From: Candidatus Zixiibacteriota bacterium
GTDB lineage: Bacteria > Zixibacteria > MSB-5A5 > GN15 > FEB-12
Assembly (NCBI GenBank): GCA_022571985.1
Contig: JACZWU010000002.1
Coordinates: forward strand, 124,001 to 188,000
Length of the DNA stretch: 64,000 nt
Reading direction: 5' to 3'
Part shown: piece by piece, positions 51,750-60,676 of the stretch
Layout: every line of letters starts with the position of its first letter
How positions within the stretch are numbered: the first letter of the stretch is position 1
The notes under the pieces: model-generated
Seen by the model: the letters and a program-made list of their open reading frames with translations, nothing else
Told to the model about the DNA's origin: nothing
Databases searched by the model: none
Position numbers and translations under genes: made by a program

Positions 51750-53036
51750 ATGGTAAGAGAATCACATTCTAGCGGGTTTGGCGGCCTGGGTATCGCCCCG
51801 GGGCTGCTCTCGGCCATCGCCCGCCTTAAATTCACCAAACCAACCCCTATTCAGAGCCGCTCGATTCCGGTCGGACTTGAGGGCAAGGATCTTATAGCAA
51901 TTGCCCAGACCGGTACCGGCAAAACGCTCGCGTTCGGTATTCCCATGATTCAGCGTTTGGCTCAGCTGGATGGTCAAGGACTGGTGCTTTTGCCGACGCG
52001 TGAACTGGCCATACAGGTCAGCGAATCGCTTTATGCGGTGGGCCGGTCGGTTGGTTTCAGTTCAGCCGTGGTGATTGGCGGAGCGCCAGAGGGACCTCAG
52101 AAGCAGGCTTTGAAGAAAAAGCCAAGTGTAATAATAGCCACTCCCGGGCGGCTGGTTGATTTCTTGGAACAGCGGGCGGTGGATTTGTCGGCTGTTAAAA
52201 TTCTTGTTTTAGACGAAGCCGACCGCATGCTTGATATGGGCTTTGCTCCGCAACTCAACAAGATATTAAAAGCGATTAACGAAGAACGGCAAACCATGCT
52301 GTTTTCGGCCACCATGCCGAAGGAGATTCTGGAACTTGCTCATCGGCATATGAAGCTGCCGATGAATATTGAAATAGCTCCGTCGGGAACAGCTGCTGAT
52401 AATGTCGTGCAGGAAGTGTTCTTCATCAAAAAAGAATCAAAGACCCGGCTTCTTGATGTTTTGCTTGCTGAATACCACGGATCGGTGCTGGTCTTTACCC
52501 GCACCAAATACGGGGCTCGAAAACTAAATCGCAATGTTCGCGCTATGGGGCATTCGGCAGCGGAAATTCATTCTGATCGCAGCCTGCCGCAGCGCCGTGA
52601 CGCACTTGAAGGATTTAAGTCCGGCAAGTACCGGGTTCTGATTGCCACCGACATAGCAGCGCGCGGCATAGACGTAGTCGGCATTGAACTAGTTGTAAAT
52701 TACGATCTGCCCAGCAATTCTGGCGATTATGTGCACCGCATCGGCCGGACTGCCCGAGCCGGAATGGCCGGTCGGGCGATTTCTTTTGCTACCTTTGAAC
52801 AGAAAAAAGATATCAAGAATATAGAACGGTTGATAAAAACGGGACTGGCTATCAAGCAGGTACCGTCATTGCCATCTAAGAAAATTCCAAATCGCAGGCC
52901 GGCAGCTGCGACAGAACCAACTCCTGCCACAAGGCCAACGCGAACTAAGATAAAACCAAAACCATTTGGCCGTTCTAAAAAGAAGAAAAAGAATCCGAAC
53001 AAAGGCAAACGCCGCCGTTCGACAGGCAGCCGCTAG
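51750..53036 (+). CDS. rhlE: DEAD-box RNA helicase, RhlE type, copy 2 (full basic C-tail)
   Basis: The 428-aa protein has the same helicase motifs as the copy at 27915, with only scattered substitutions. In addition it has a basic C-terminal tail (Pro/Thr-rich, then RSKKKKKNPNKGKRRRSTGSR-like) that would bind RNA non-specifically. It is therefore likely the ancestral, complete form. A TATACT box lies about 12 bases before the ATG and no Shine-Dalgarno is visible, as in the other copy, so the transcript may be leaderless. Confidence 0.92.
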   Translation: MVRESHSSGFGGLGIAPGLLSAIARLKFTKPTPIQSRSIPVGLEGKDLIAIAQTGTGKTLAFGIPMIQRLAQLDGQGLVLLPTRELAIQVSESLYAVGRSVGFSSAVVIGGAPEGPQKQALKKKPSVIIATPGRLVDFLEQRAVDLSAVKILVLDEADRMLDMGFAPQLNKILKAINEERQTMLFSATMPKEILELAHRHMKLPMNIEIAPSGTAADNVVQEVFFIKKESKTRLLDVLLAEYHGSVLVFTRTKYGARKLNRNVRAMGHSAAEIHSDRSLPQRRDALEGFKSGKYRVLIATDIAARGIDVVGIELVVNYDLPSNSGDYVHRIGRTARAGMAGRAISFATFEQKKDIKNIERLIKTGLAIKQVPSLPSKKIPNRRPAAATEPTPATRPTRTKIKPKPFGRSKKKKKNPNKGKRRRSTGSR

Positions 53037-53162
53037 GTATCAAGCCGGATTTTCAACGGTTAAACCACACACCTTGCTCTGATAGACTCATCTCTTATAA
53101 ACCTTCATTACGACAGTGCCGGCGATAGCGTCTTGCTCCGCTGAATCGATATAATGGACGGA

Positions 53163-54623
53163 CTAATTCGGAACCGGTCGCTTGTGCGTGATTAAGCGAG
53201 CGGCATAGGTAGTAATCGCATTAGCGGCCTGGTCGACATTGCTCATGGCTGTCACGGTAAATCCAATATCAGTGAATATTTTTAAGTCGGCGTTGATGCC
53301 CGGCGCTCCGCCATTATGCCCCACCGTGCGATGTCCCTCCCAGATAGCGTCGCTGATTAAATAAGCGTATCTGTCACCGGGTCCAAAATCTACTTTGCCG
53401 GCAGTATAGATTTTAAGCATGTCCGCAGGCAATAGTGTTCCGTCATAAAGTGATCTGGCGAAGCGCTGCAGGTCCTCGACAGTTGAGAATCCGCCGCCTG
53501 CGGCAGAGCCACGTGCAGTATGTTCGAAAATGTTACTGCGGAGTGAATTTGCGTCATTGTCCCAGTAGTAGCCTTGAGCCAAATTAGGAATTACATCATC
53601 TACATGATAGCAATCAGTATTAATCATCCCCGCCGGTCTGGTGACATACTTGCGGATGTAGTCGTGATAGTCCATACCGGAGATCTTCTCAATAATCAGT
53701 CCTAATACTAAAGGCCCGGAATTACTATACTGAAATCTTTCACCCGGCTCGAATGAGAGCGAATTGTTGACCGCTAAATCGGAATAATCTTTGACAGAGC
53801 GAAGTCCTGTCCAGTCCATATTGCTCATCGCCTCCCAATAACTGCCCATGCCGGAAGTGTGGGTCAGTAAATGATGAATAGTAACTTTGCCTGCGACTTC
53901 TTTGTTGGCATAGTCGGGGAGATGCTTGATAATCGGATCATCGAAAGCGAGTTTGTTTTGTGCGGCGAGCTGACATATTGCCACCCCGGTGAACATTTTG
54001 TTCATCGAGCCGAGGTTAAATTTTGTGTCGAGCTGGTTGTCAATTCCCCAGCGCAGGTTGGCTTTGCCATAGGCGCCTGTGAAAAACGGTTTGCCGTCTT
54101 TAGCCAGTGATACTGCACCGGAAAAAACATCCCGGTCAACTAAGTCATCAATGAAGTCGCTAACATACTTTGCGATCTCCTTTGTTGTCAGCGGGCGGTC
54201 CGGGAGATTGATACTTGGGTCTTGACCTGGTGACAGCCCCAATGAAAAAAACTTTTCTGGTCGCTCGCTGTCCATATAAATATCTAGATTTTGCCACTGA
54301 CTGATCGTGCGTGGATTTTCGGTCCTAATGAGTATTTGCAGTTGTGCAGGGTTCGAGACATCGATGTTATGTATCTTAACTTTCCCTAACTCCTGCGAAA
54401 ATCGTTGCAAATGCCCCTGCCAGCGTTCAATCGCCGAGGCGCTGTCGGCGTTAACATAGAACTTTTTTAGAAAGCGACCGCGTTGATCGGTATCTCCAGA
54501 GTTGAGTGATTCAACTATTCCTTCTGCAATTTGTTTGAGTTGAGCTTCGTTTGGTTTGGCCAGGACTAAAGAAGTCAGGCCGATGAGCATAAGGCCAGCA
54601 GCTAATATCAGGAGTTTCTTCAT
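53163..54623 (-). CDS. Serine beta-lactamase-like hydrolase (class C/PBP4* family), secreted
   Basis: The 486-aa protein has a signal peptide (1-22), an N-terminal alpha-beta domain of about 125 residues, and a beta-lactamase/D-aminopeptidase-like domain. The active Ser and Lys are S206 and K209 (GSMNK), the Tyr motif is YSNSG, and HNGGAPG replaces the KTG triad motif, as in many family esterases and peptidases. Real beta-lactam resistance is not implied. Substrate unknown; it probably acts in the periplasm or outside. Confidence 0.88.
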   Translation of the reverse strand: MKKLLILAAGLMLIGLTSLVLAKPNEAQLKQIAEGIVESLNSGDTDQRGRFLKKFYVNADSASAIERWQGHLQRFSQELGKVKIHNIDVSNPAQLQILIRTENPRTISQWQNLDIYMDSERPEKFFSLGLSPGQDPSINLPDRPLTTKEIAKYVSDFIDDLVDRDVFSGAVSLAKDGKPFFTGAYGKANLRWGIDNQLDTKFNLGSMNKMFTGVAICQLAAQNKLAFDDPIIKHLPDYANKEVAGKVTIHHLLTHTSGMGSYWEAMSNMDWTGLRSVKDYSDLAVNNSLSFEPGERFQYSNSGPLVLGLIIEKISGMDYHDYIRKYVTRPAGMINTDCYHVDDVIPNLAQGYYWDNDANSLRSNIFEHTARGSAAGGGFSTVEDLQRFARSLYDGTLLPADMLKIYTAGKVDFGPGDRYAYLISDAIWEGHRTVGHNGGAPGINADLKIFTDIGFTVTAMSNVDQAANAITTYAARLITHKRPVPN

Positions 54624-54820
54624 TCTTATTTCCTTAATTTGGTTATGCGAGAACCTATTCGTTTTTAGTTAGTTCTTTGTAATCATTACGAAATTGCTGT
54701 CACTTAGTTGTGTAACTGGCAGCTGTTTGTTATTTACTCCATAGATATGACACAGCTTTCGCAGAATCGGTTGCCTAATAGTTTTCCCGAGAGTTTTCTT
54801 TTTCTTTGATTTTCAGGCAG

Positions 54821-54840
54821 GAACCCACTCAAAGGGTGGG
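54821..54840 (+). repeat. Hairpin repeat B, isolated copy
   Basis: CCCACTC-AAA-GGGTGGG forms a 7-bp stem with one G-U pair and a 3-nt loop, preceded by CAGGAA and followed by CCAC as in the other B copies. The 54624-54958 gap otherwise shows an AACCGGGGGACAG motif at 54908 and no gene. Confidence 0.65.
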
Positions 54841-54958
54841 CCACACCGCCCAGAATAAGATGTCTTGACCTCTCCTTCCAGCGGAGTTATCTTAAGTGGT
54901 TCTAAAATAACCGGGGGACAGAGTAGGACAACTGCAGCCCGCGGAACTAAGGTGAGAA

Positions 54959-56824
54959 TTGACAAAAATCAGAATCACATTATTTTTAGTACTAACAATA
55001 TTTCTAAACGTTGTTTCAGCAGAAGAGCTCTCTAAGTTTGAAAAACAACTTGAATTAATCGGATACTATCAGCTCATCGTACATGGAAAAGAGTATGTTT
55101 CTGCCGAAGCGCTATCGCAAATGGAATTTAGCGAAGATATGCTTCCACTCAAGTGCGGCACACCAACTGTTGCAGCCTTCGCGATGGGCTTTGACCAGTT
55201 TGATAAAGAGCTAATTTCCCGTCATAGCCTGACATTGTTTGACCGTCCGACCGAGACCGACGAAACCTACGACAGTCCGGGCGGATTTTTCAAAGTTCAC
55301 TTTACTCGCACCGGCTCTCATGCCGTCTATCAACCGGACTCTACTACAGGGAGTATTCCGGACTATGTCTTAAGCGTAGCACAAATTTGCGATTCGGTCT
55401 ATACAATCATCATTAGCACGCTTGGATATCCGTTGCCTCCATCGGACGGTGGCTATGCACAGGGAGTCGACAGCTTGTATGATATCTACATAACAAATCT
55501 GGGAGGAACAGTATTCGGCCTGACCTATCCCGACTCGCTGCAATTCGACAGTATAGGCTCTTTGAGAGGGACATCGTTTATCGAAATTGACAACGACTAT
55601 CAGGAATCGAGTTTTTTGACTTACAATAGCCGTCCGCTTGATGCTGTCAGAATTACGATGGCGCACGAATATTTTCATGCTGTGCAATTTGGAATCGATT
55701 TCACCGAAATGGAAAACTGGACCAGTCCTTGGTCGCAGAGAAGATATTGGTTCGAGATGTCTGCTTCATGGATGGAAGAAGAAATTTATGATGATATAAA
55801 CGATTATTACTCAGTATTGCCTTTCTTTTTCAGAAAACCGCGTGAATCGATTCAGCAGTTTAACGGACCGGCTGATTTTCATCCTTATGGTTCCTGTGTA
55901 TATCCAATCTTTCTAACGGAAAGATACGGAGCGGATATCATCAAATCTATCTGGCTCAAATGCGGCTCAATGGGAGTCGGCCCCAACTTTCTGGAAGCTA
56001 CACAGATTGCAATAGACTCAGCCAGCGGCGGGAGTCAAAATTTTCGTTCTGCCTTTGGTGAGTTCGCTCTTTGGAATTTTTTTACAGGCTCCAGAGCCGC
56101 CAGTGCGCCACCCGGTGTGGGTTATTCCGAGAGAGCCTTTTACCCGGAAATCCCTGAATCTTCATTTACCATTATAAGCAGTTACCCAACTAACTTGACT
56201 GGAAATGCCAATCCCAAAAATCCGGTGCCCAATTCTGTAGCCTATTTAAAACTGGAGAACATGCGGGCAATAGATTACACAGCCGATCCAAATTTCCGGA
56301 TATTTGTTGCATTAGGAGACGGAATTGATTCTTCTCTGCCTCAAGGCTGGGCTTTGGGGACTGTTTTTCAATCTGATACAATTTCAACTGAATATTCTAG
56401 CACACTTTCATTCGGCAATGACGACGCTGTCGCAATTATTCAAATCCCTCAGCCAAGACAGTATCGCTCGGTTACTTTGATTTTGGCTCCGGCCTCCTGG
56501 CGCCGGAAACCATTTAGCTCCATAGATTGGGAAACAAGTTTTGGCTATCTTACCAATGAACTCTTGGTAGACTCTTTGGTAGATACACTTGTTCCAACTT
56601 CATGTTGTGATGGAATGAGGGGTGATTTGAATAGTGATGGTGATGATGCCAATATCCTAGACTTGACCTATTTGGTAGATTTTATTTTTAGGGGTGGCTC
56701 GGTATCATATTGTCCATTGGAAGCTGATCTGAATTCAGATGGAATCACTTCCAATATTCTAGATTTGACATTTATCGTTGATTTTATTTTCCGAGGCAGC
56801 GGATTGTCTCCTGGTCCTTGCTAG
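54959..56824 (+). CDS. Secreted HExxH putative metalloprotease with dockerin-like C-terminus
   Basis: The 621-aa protein starts at TTG 54959 with AAGGTGA upstream and a signal peptide (1-21). HEYFH in TMAHEYFHAVQFG (about residue 236) is the zinc motif of gluzincin-like peptidases, followed by WMEEEIYD, which may supply the third ligand. The overall layout resembles MXAN_6640-type proteins. The C-terminus has two Ca-binding dockerin-like repeats (DLNSDGDDANILDLTYLVDF and DLNSDGITSNILDLTFIVDF, about 560-615). There is no T9SS sorting domain; the dockerin may retain it on a cohesin-like surface protein such as the one at the left edge. Substrate unknown. Confidence 0.82.
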   Translation: MTKIRITLFLVLTIFLNVVSAEELSKFEKQLELIGYYQLIVHGKEYVSAEALSQMEFSEDMLPLKCGTPTVAAFAMGFDQFDKELISRHSLTLFDRPTETDETYDSPGGFFKVHFTRTGSHAVYQPDSTTGSIPDYVLSVAQICDSVYTIIISTLGYPLPPSDGGYAQGVDSLYDIYITNLGGTVFGLTYPDSLQFDSIGSLRGTSFIEIDNDYQESSFLTYNSRPLDAVRITMAHEYFHAVQFGIDFTEMENWTSPWSQRRYWFEMSASWMEEEIYDDINDYYSVLPFFFRKPRESIQQFNGPADFHPYGSCVYPIFLTERYGADIIKSIWLKCGSMGVGPNFLEATQIAIDSASGGSQNFRSAFGEFALWNFFTGSRAASAPPGVGYSERAFYPEIPESSFTIISSYPTNLTGNANPKNPVPNSVAYLKLENMRAIDYTADPNFRIFVALGDGIDSSLPQGWALGTVFQSDTISTEYSSTLSFGNDDAVAIIQIPQPRQYRSVTLILAPASWRRKPFSSIDWETSFGYLTNELLVDSLVDTLVPTSCCDGMRGDLNSDGDDANILDLTYLVDFIFRGGSVSYCPLEADLNSDGITSNILDLTFIVDFIFRGSGLSPGPC

Positions 56825-56890
56825 CAGATATTTTAAAACCGCTGCCTATTGTCTCTAAACTCACCCTGGCGGCTTAATCCAGGTTTTTCA

Positions 56891-56918
56891 TTGACAAATT
56901 GAGATAAAACACTATAAT
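56891..56918 (+). promoter_or_regulatory. Consensus sigma-70 promoter of typA
   Basis: Perfect TTGACA (56891-56896) and TATAAT (56913-56918) with a 16-bp spacer. The start point lies about 130 bp before the typA ATG, leaving a long leader. A second TTGACA and a GGCAG/CTGCC inverted repeat with a T-run in its loop occur in that leader. Confidence 0.75.
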
Positions 56919-57056
56919 AGTCGGGTCAATATTGACATCCGGGCAGGTATATAATCTGTTCGGTTTTTTTCTGCCTGATTTTTCCCTGAAAGTTTAATCG
57001 GTAGATATCTGGAACTATGTTACCTGGCAGCTGTTTCTGCCGATGAAAGATGCTTA

Positions 57057-58970
57057 ATGATTGATATCGCTAAAATTCGAAACCTTGCCATTGTTGCCCA
57101 CATTGATCACGGCAAAACGACCCTTATAGATTCTGTCTTTAAGGCTACTCAGACTTTCCGCGAAAACCAGGAAGTGGTCGAGCGGTTGATGGACAGCAAT
57201 GAATTGGAGCGTGAGCGCGGTATCACTATTCGTTCAAAACACTGCACTGTCTCCTGGAATGATTACCTGATAAATATTATAGATACCCCCGGTCATGCTG
57301 ACTTTTCCGGCGAAGTTGAGCGGGTGCTTTCGATGGTTGATTCGGTGCTGCTTTTGGTTGATGCCAACGAAGGCCCCATGCCCCAGACCCGCTATGTGCT
57401 TATGCGCGCCCTGAAGCTGGGGCTGCGACCGATTGTTATCGTCAATAAAGTCGACCGCCCGAATTCACGGGTAGATTTTACTTTAAATAAAACTTTTGAC
57501 CTTTTTATAGAATTAGGCGCTACCGACGAACAGGCTCATTTTCCGGTGCTCTATGGTTCCGGTCTCGACGGCTGGTTTGTTAAAGATTTAGATAATGTAG
57601 AGAACAAAGGCATGGAGCCTCTCTTTCAAATGATTATAGACGAAGTTCCGGCTCCACAAGTTGACCAAGATGGTGACTTTCTTATGCAGGTCAGTTCACT
57701 TGACTGGGATGATTATAAAGGCCAAATCGGCTGCGGGCGGGTTTTAAGAGGCAGTTTGAAAAAGGGCGAAGAGTTTACCCGCATGGTCACTAAACTGAAA
57801 GACCTATCGGCGCCTGAAAAAGGCTGGGAGTTTGTTTCTGCTTCGAAAGTAAAAGGAATTCATATGTGGGTTACCCGCGGCTTGACGCGGGTCGAAACTG
57901 ACGAAATTTCTGCCGGCGATATTGTCTGGCTGGCCGGACCTCCAGAGATTGGTATTGGTGATACCTTTTCAAAAAATGAAGAGACCGGCGAAGCTTTAAA
58001 ACCTCTTGATATCGAAGAGCCGACTCTTTCAATGTTTTTCTTAGTCAACAACGGTCCGTTTTCGGGTCAGGACGGCACCGCCATTATGCTGCGGCAGTTA
58101 AAAGAACGGCTGGTAAGAGAGCTTCGGGTAAATGTTGCGCTTAGAATGGAAGACGTCGGTCGTTCCGATGGCGTCAAAGTTTCAGGACGAGGCGAGCTTC
58201 ATCTGGCTATCTTAATCGAAGAGATGCGTCGCGAAGGACTTGAGTTCTGTATTTCCCGACCGGAAGTCATCACGCGTCTTGATGAAAGCGGTACGGTTCT
58301 GGAACCGATGGAGCAGCTTATTATTGACGTTCCTGAAGAACATCAGGGGGTCATCATTGAAAAACTTGCCAAACGCAAAGGGCAGCTGACAACTGTAGAA
58401 AATTCCGGTACCAACACTATTCGTATCGAGTTTGAAATACCTACGCGCGGACTTATTGGATACAGGTCGGAGTTTATGACCGACACCCGCGGACTGGGAA
58501 TTATGGCTTCGCGTTTAGTTGGTTACGGTCCCTGGTGCGGTGAAATTGTGTCACGAAGTAAAGGTTCTGTCATCAGTATGGAGACAGGTCCTGCTACTGC
58601 TTATTCTCTGGAAGGGCTGCAGGAGCGCTCGGTTATTTTTATTGAGCCAACGGAAAAGATTTATGTCGGTCAGATTGTCGGCGAAAATGCCAGGAATATG
58701 GATATGACTTGTAACCCTACCAAACGCAAGAACCTGACCAACCATCGGGCGGCCACAAAAGATATAGCTGTTAAACTTGATGTCCCCCGCAAGATGACGC
58801 TTGAGCAGGCCATGGAGTGGATCAGAGCTGATGAACTGGTTGAAGTAACTCCTAAATCAATTCGGATCAGAAAAACAATTTTGGATTTCGATGACCGCAA
58901 GCGCGCTGCGAAAAAACTTCTGGCTTTAGATGAAAGTTCCAGTGTCATGCCTTCGAGAACTCCCGTTTAA
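57057..58970 (+). CDS. typA: Ribosome-associated GTPase TypA/BipA
   Basis: The 637-aa protein is an EF-G-related translational GTPase. The G-motifs are AHIDHGKTT, RGITI, DTPGHADF and NKVDR; the C-terminal domain characteristic of TypA follows (PTRGLIGYRSEFMTDTRG, then NMDMTCNPTKRKNLTN). It acts on ribosome assembly and stress or cold adaptation. It is about 20-30 residues longer than usual. A consensus promoter lies upstream and a perfect terminator downstream, so it is probably a single-gene unit. Confidence 0.97.
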   Translation: MIDIAKIRNLAIVAHIDHGKTTLIDSVFKATQTFRENQEVVERLMDSNELERERGITIRSKHCTVSWNDYLINIIDTPGHADFSGEVERVLSMVDSVLLLVDANEGPMPQTRYVLMRALKLGLRPIVIVNKVDRPNSRVDFTLNKTFDLFIELGATDEQAHFPVLYGSGLDGWFVKDLDNVENKGMEPLFQMIIDEVPAPQVDQDGDFLMQVSSLDWDDYKGQIGCGRVLRGSLKKGEEFTRMVTKLKDLSAPEKGWEFVSASKVKGIHMWVTRGLTRVETDEISAGDIVWLAGPPEIGIGDTFSKNEETGEALKPLDIEEPTLSMFFLVNNGPFSGQDGTAIMLRQLKERLVRELRVNVALRMEDVGRSDGVKVSGRGELHLAILIEEMRREGLEFCISRPEVITRLDESGTVLEPMEQLIIDVPEEHQGVIIEKLAKRKGQLTTVENSGTNTIRIEFEIPTRGLIGYRSEFMTDTRGLGIMASRLVGYGPWCGEIVSRSKGSVISMETGPATAYSLEGLQERSVIFIEPTEKIYVGQIVGENARNMDMTCNPTKRKNLTNHRAATKDIAVKLDVPRKMTLEQAMEWIRADELVEVTPKSIRIRKTILDFDDRKRAAKKLLALDESSSVMPSRTPV

Positions 58971-58994
58971 TCGCTTTATAGATATTATTCCCGA

Positions 58995-59023
58995 AAGTCA
59001 GGATATATATCCTGACTTTTTTT
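58995..59023 (+). terminator. Rho-independent terminator of typA
   Basis: AAAGTCAGGAT and ATCCTGACTTT form a perfect stem with a short AT loop, followed by a run of T. Confidence 0.92.
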
Positions 59024-59083
59024 GTGGCATCGGGATTATAAAGATTCCTATGTTAGACAACTGTATATCTTCAGAAGAGAGTA

Positions 59084-59554
59084 ATGGAACACAATCACAA
59101 TCACCATAGTCATGAAAATCAAATTTCCCCTACAACTAACAAGCTAAAGCTCGCAGCAAGCGCGACTTTTCATTGCCTTTTAGGCTGCGGTCTGGGTGAA
59201 ATTGTTGGCGTTATCATAGGGACGGCTCTGGCTTTTTCCAATGTTCAGACGATTGTCCTGGCCGTCAGTCTTGGATTTGTTTTTGGGTTTGGTCTTGGAC
59301 TAATTCCGCTTCTAAAAGCGAGATTTCGGCTAAAGGACGCTATTCGTCAGGTCCTAATTGCCGAGGGTTTGAGTATCGTAGTGATGGAAACCGCTGAAGT
59401 CTTGATTGAAGTTTACACACCGGGGGTCATGGCAGCGGGACTGGCCAGCTGGCTGTTTTGGGGCGGCATGTTACTGGCCTTAGCTGTTGGATTTATTGCT
59501 GCATTTCCAGTTAATTATATTTTGGTTGGCAGAGGGATCAGGCACGTTCACTAA
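59084..59554 (+). CDS. DUF4396-type membrane protein with His-rich N-terminus
   Basis: The 156-aa protein begins with a His-rich, metal-binding-like stretch (MEHNHNHHSHENQ) and has four hydrophobic segments. HCLLGCGLGEIVG and FWGGMLLALAVGFIAAFPVN are typical of DUF4396 proteins. The conserved His and Cys in the first membrane helix suggest metal or haem handling. Function is not established. It converges on the CDGSH gene. Confidence 0.75.
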   Translation: MEHNHNHHSHENQISPTTNKLKLAASATFHCLLGCGLGEIVGVIIGTALAFSNVQTIVLAVSLGFVFGFGLGLIPLLKARFRLKDAIRQVLIAEGLSIVVMETAEVLIEVYTPGVMAAGLASWLFWGGMLLALAVGFIAAFPVNYILVGRGIRHVH

Positions 59555-59686
59555 TGAAAATGAACTGGTTGATAGTATAAAAGCAACTGTGAGAAATGCG
59601 TTATCGGATATCGATTCCGGAGGGACCCGAGTTTACTCAATCGTCGGAGCGGTATTTATATCTTTTCACTCTATTGGATATTAAGA

Positions 59687-59715
59687 CAGAAACCTACCAA
59701 AGGGCAGGCTACCCA
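59687..59715 (+). repeat. Hairpin repeat B, degenerate copy
   Basis: CAGAAACCTACCAAAGGGCAGG keeps the CAGAAACC lead and a weakened stem, then GCTACCC in place of GCCACCC. It lies between two convergent genes. Confidence 0.45.
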
Positions 59716-59721
59716 CCCAGC

Positions 59722-60354
59722 TTAGTTCTTATCATCCTGAAACTTTATTTGCCAATGTGTCCCATCGCAAAACGGCTTGTTTTTGGAACCGCCGCAGCGA
59801 CACAATGTGAAGTTTTCCCTGGAAGCACCTTCTCCCTGCTTGACACCAACCAGCTCAAGACCTCCGGTGACAACGTATGGCCCATTTTTCGCAACCATGA
59901 TGCCTAGCTCGCCGGCCTGATCTATATTCTCCTGACCATCGACAGAAAATGACAACGCTCCGGAAGGACATTGTTTGATGGTTTCAATAATCTTATCTCT
60001 TAAGGCTCCGTCAGGGTCGATCCATGGTTCCTGGTTCAATCGAAAGACAGAAGCCAGGCCATCGGTGCAGCGGCCAGCGTGAGCGCAGATGCCGCGGTTG
60101 TCGTGTATGTTGATCTGCTTTCCCTGGTAGCTCTCACGCTTATCATCTGCCCGGCCATCAAGTTTGGCATCTGAGAAGCCATTTTTTGAATGGGTCCCGT
60201 CGCAGAATGGCTTTTTTGCTGAACCACCGCATCTGCAGAGTGCGATTTGGCCCTTTACTTCTAGCGGTCCGGTTGAATTTCGAAAGTTTCTCAAATTACT
60301 AACTGAATATGGACCATTTGGCGCCGGCGTAATGGAAGGTTTTGTGGAATTCAT
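59722..60354 (-). CDS. Double CDGSH iron-sulfur protein with ferredoxin-like insert
   Basis: The 210-aa protein has two CDGSH 2Fe-2S sites (C40, C42, C51, H55 and C185, C187, C196, H200; both CRCGGS...FCDGTH). Between them is a divergent ferredoxin domain of the Fer4_19 type (C90, C96, C129; GICAHAGRC...QCPSGAL). This architecture is known in bacteria as a mitoNEET-like redox or cluster-transfer protein. It should be cytoplasmic. It stands alone, with no visible redox partner gene. Confidence 0.9.
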   Translation of the reverse strand: MNSTKPSITPAPNGPYSVSNLRNFRNSTGPLEVKGQIALCRCGGSAKKPFCDGTHSKNGFSDAKLDGRADDKRESYQGKQINIHDNRGICAHAGRCTDGLASVFRLNQEPWIDPDGALRDKIIETIKQCPSGALSFSVDGQENIDQAGELGIMVAKNGPYVVTGGLELVGVKQGEGASRENFTLCRCGGSKNKPFCDGTHWQIKFQDDKN

Positions 60355-60676
60355 ATTTCGTTTTTCCCTATCTTGAATATTCAGTTCAATATATTTCGAC
60401 CAACTTGCGATTAACCGTTTGCGTGATCAACATAAGCGAACACCTGACCTTTCTATTGCCCGACAAAATTACTTGTATGAAATCGGAGATATACCGGCTA
60501 CTTGTAGCAAACCTGAGGTTGTTTCGTGAAAAAGTCAAGGACTAAACAGGCTTATCCCTTTTGCTAATAGTATAGTATCTCAGCCACAGCTTAATTTCTT
60601 GCTGTGCTACACAAACTGATCCTTAAACTTGAAAAGCGTTTCCGGCAACCCAAGGATAGACGATAGCCAAGTGAGA
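60355..60676. other. Intergenic region
   Basis: I see no gene, repeat A or repeat B here. It separates the divergent start of the CDGSH gene from the end of the GT87-like gene, so the CDGSH promoter is probably within its first 100 bp. Confidence 0.4.
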
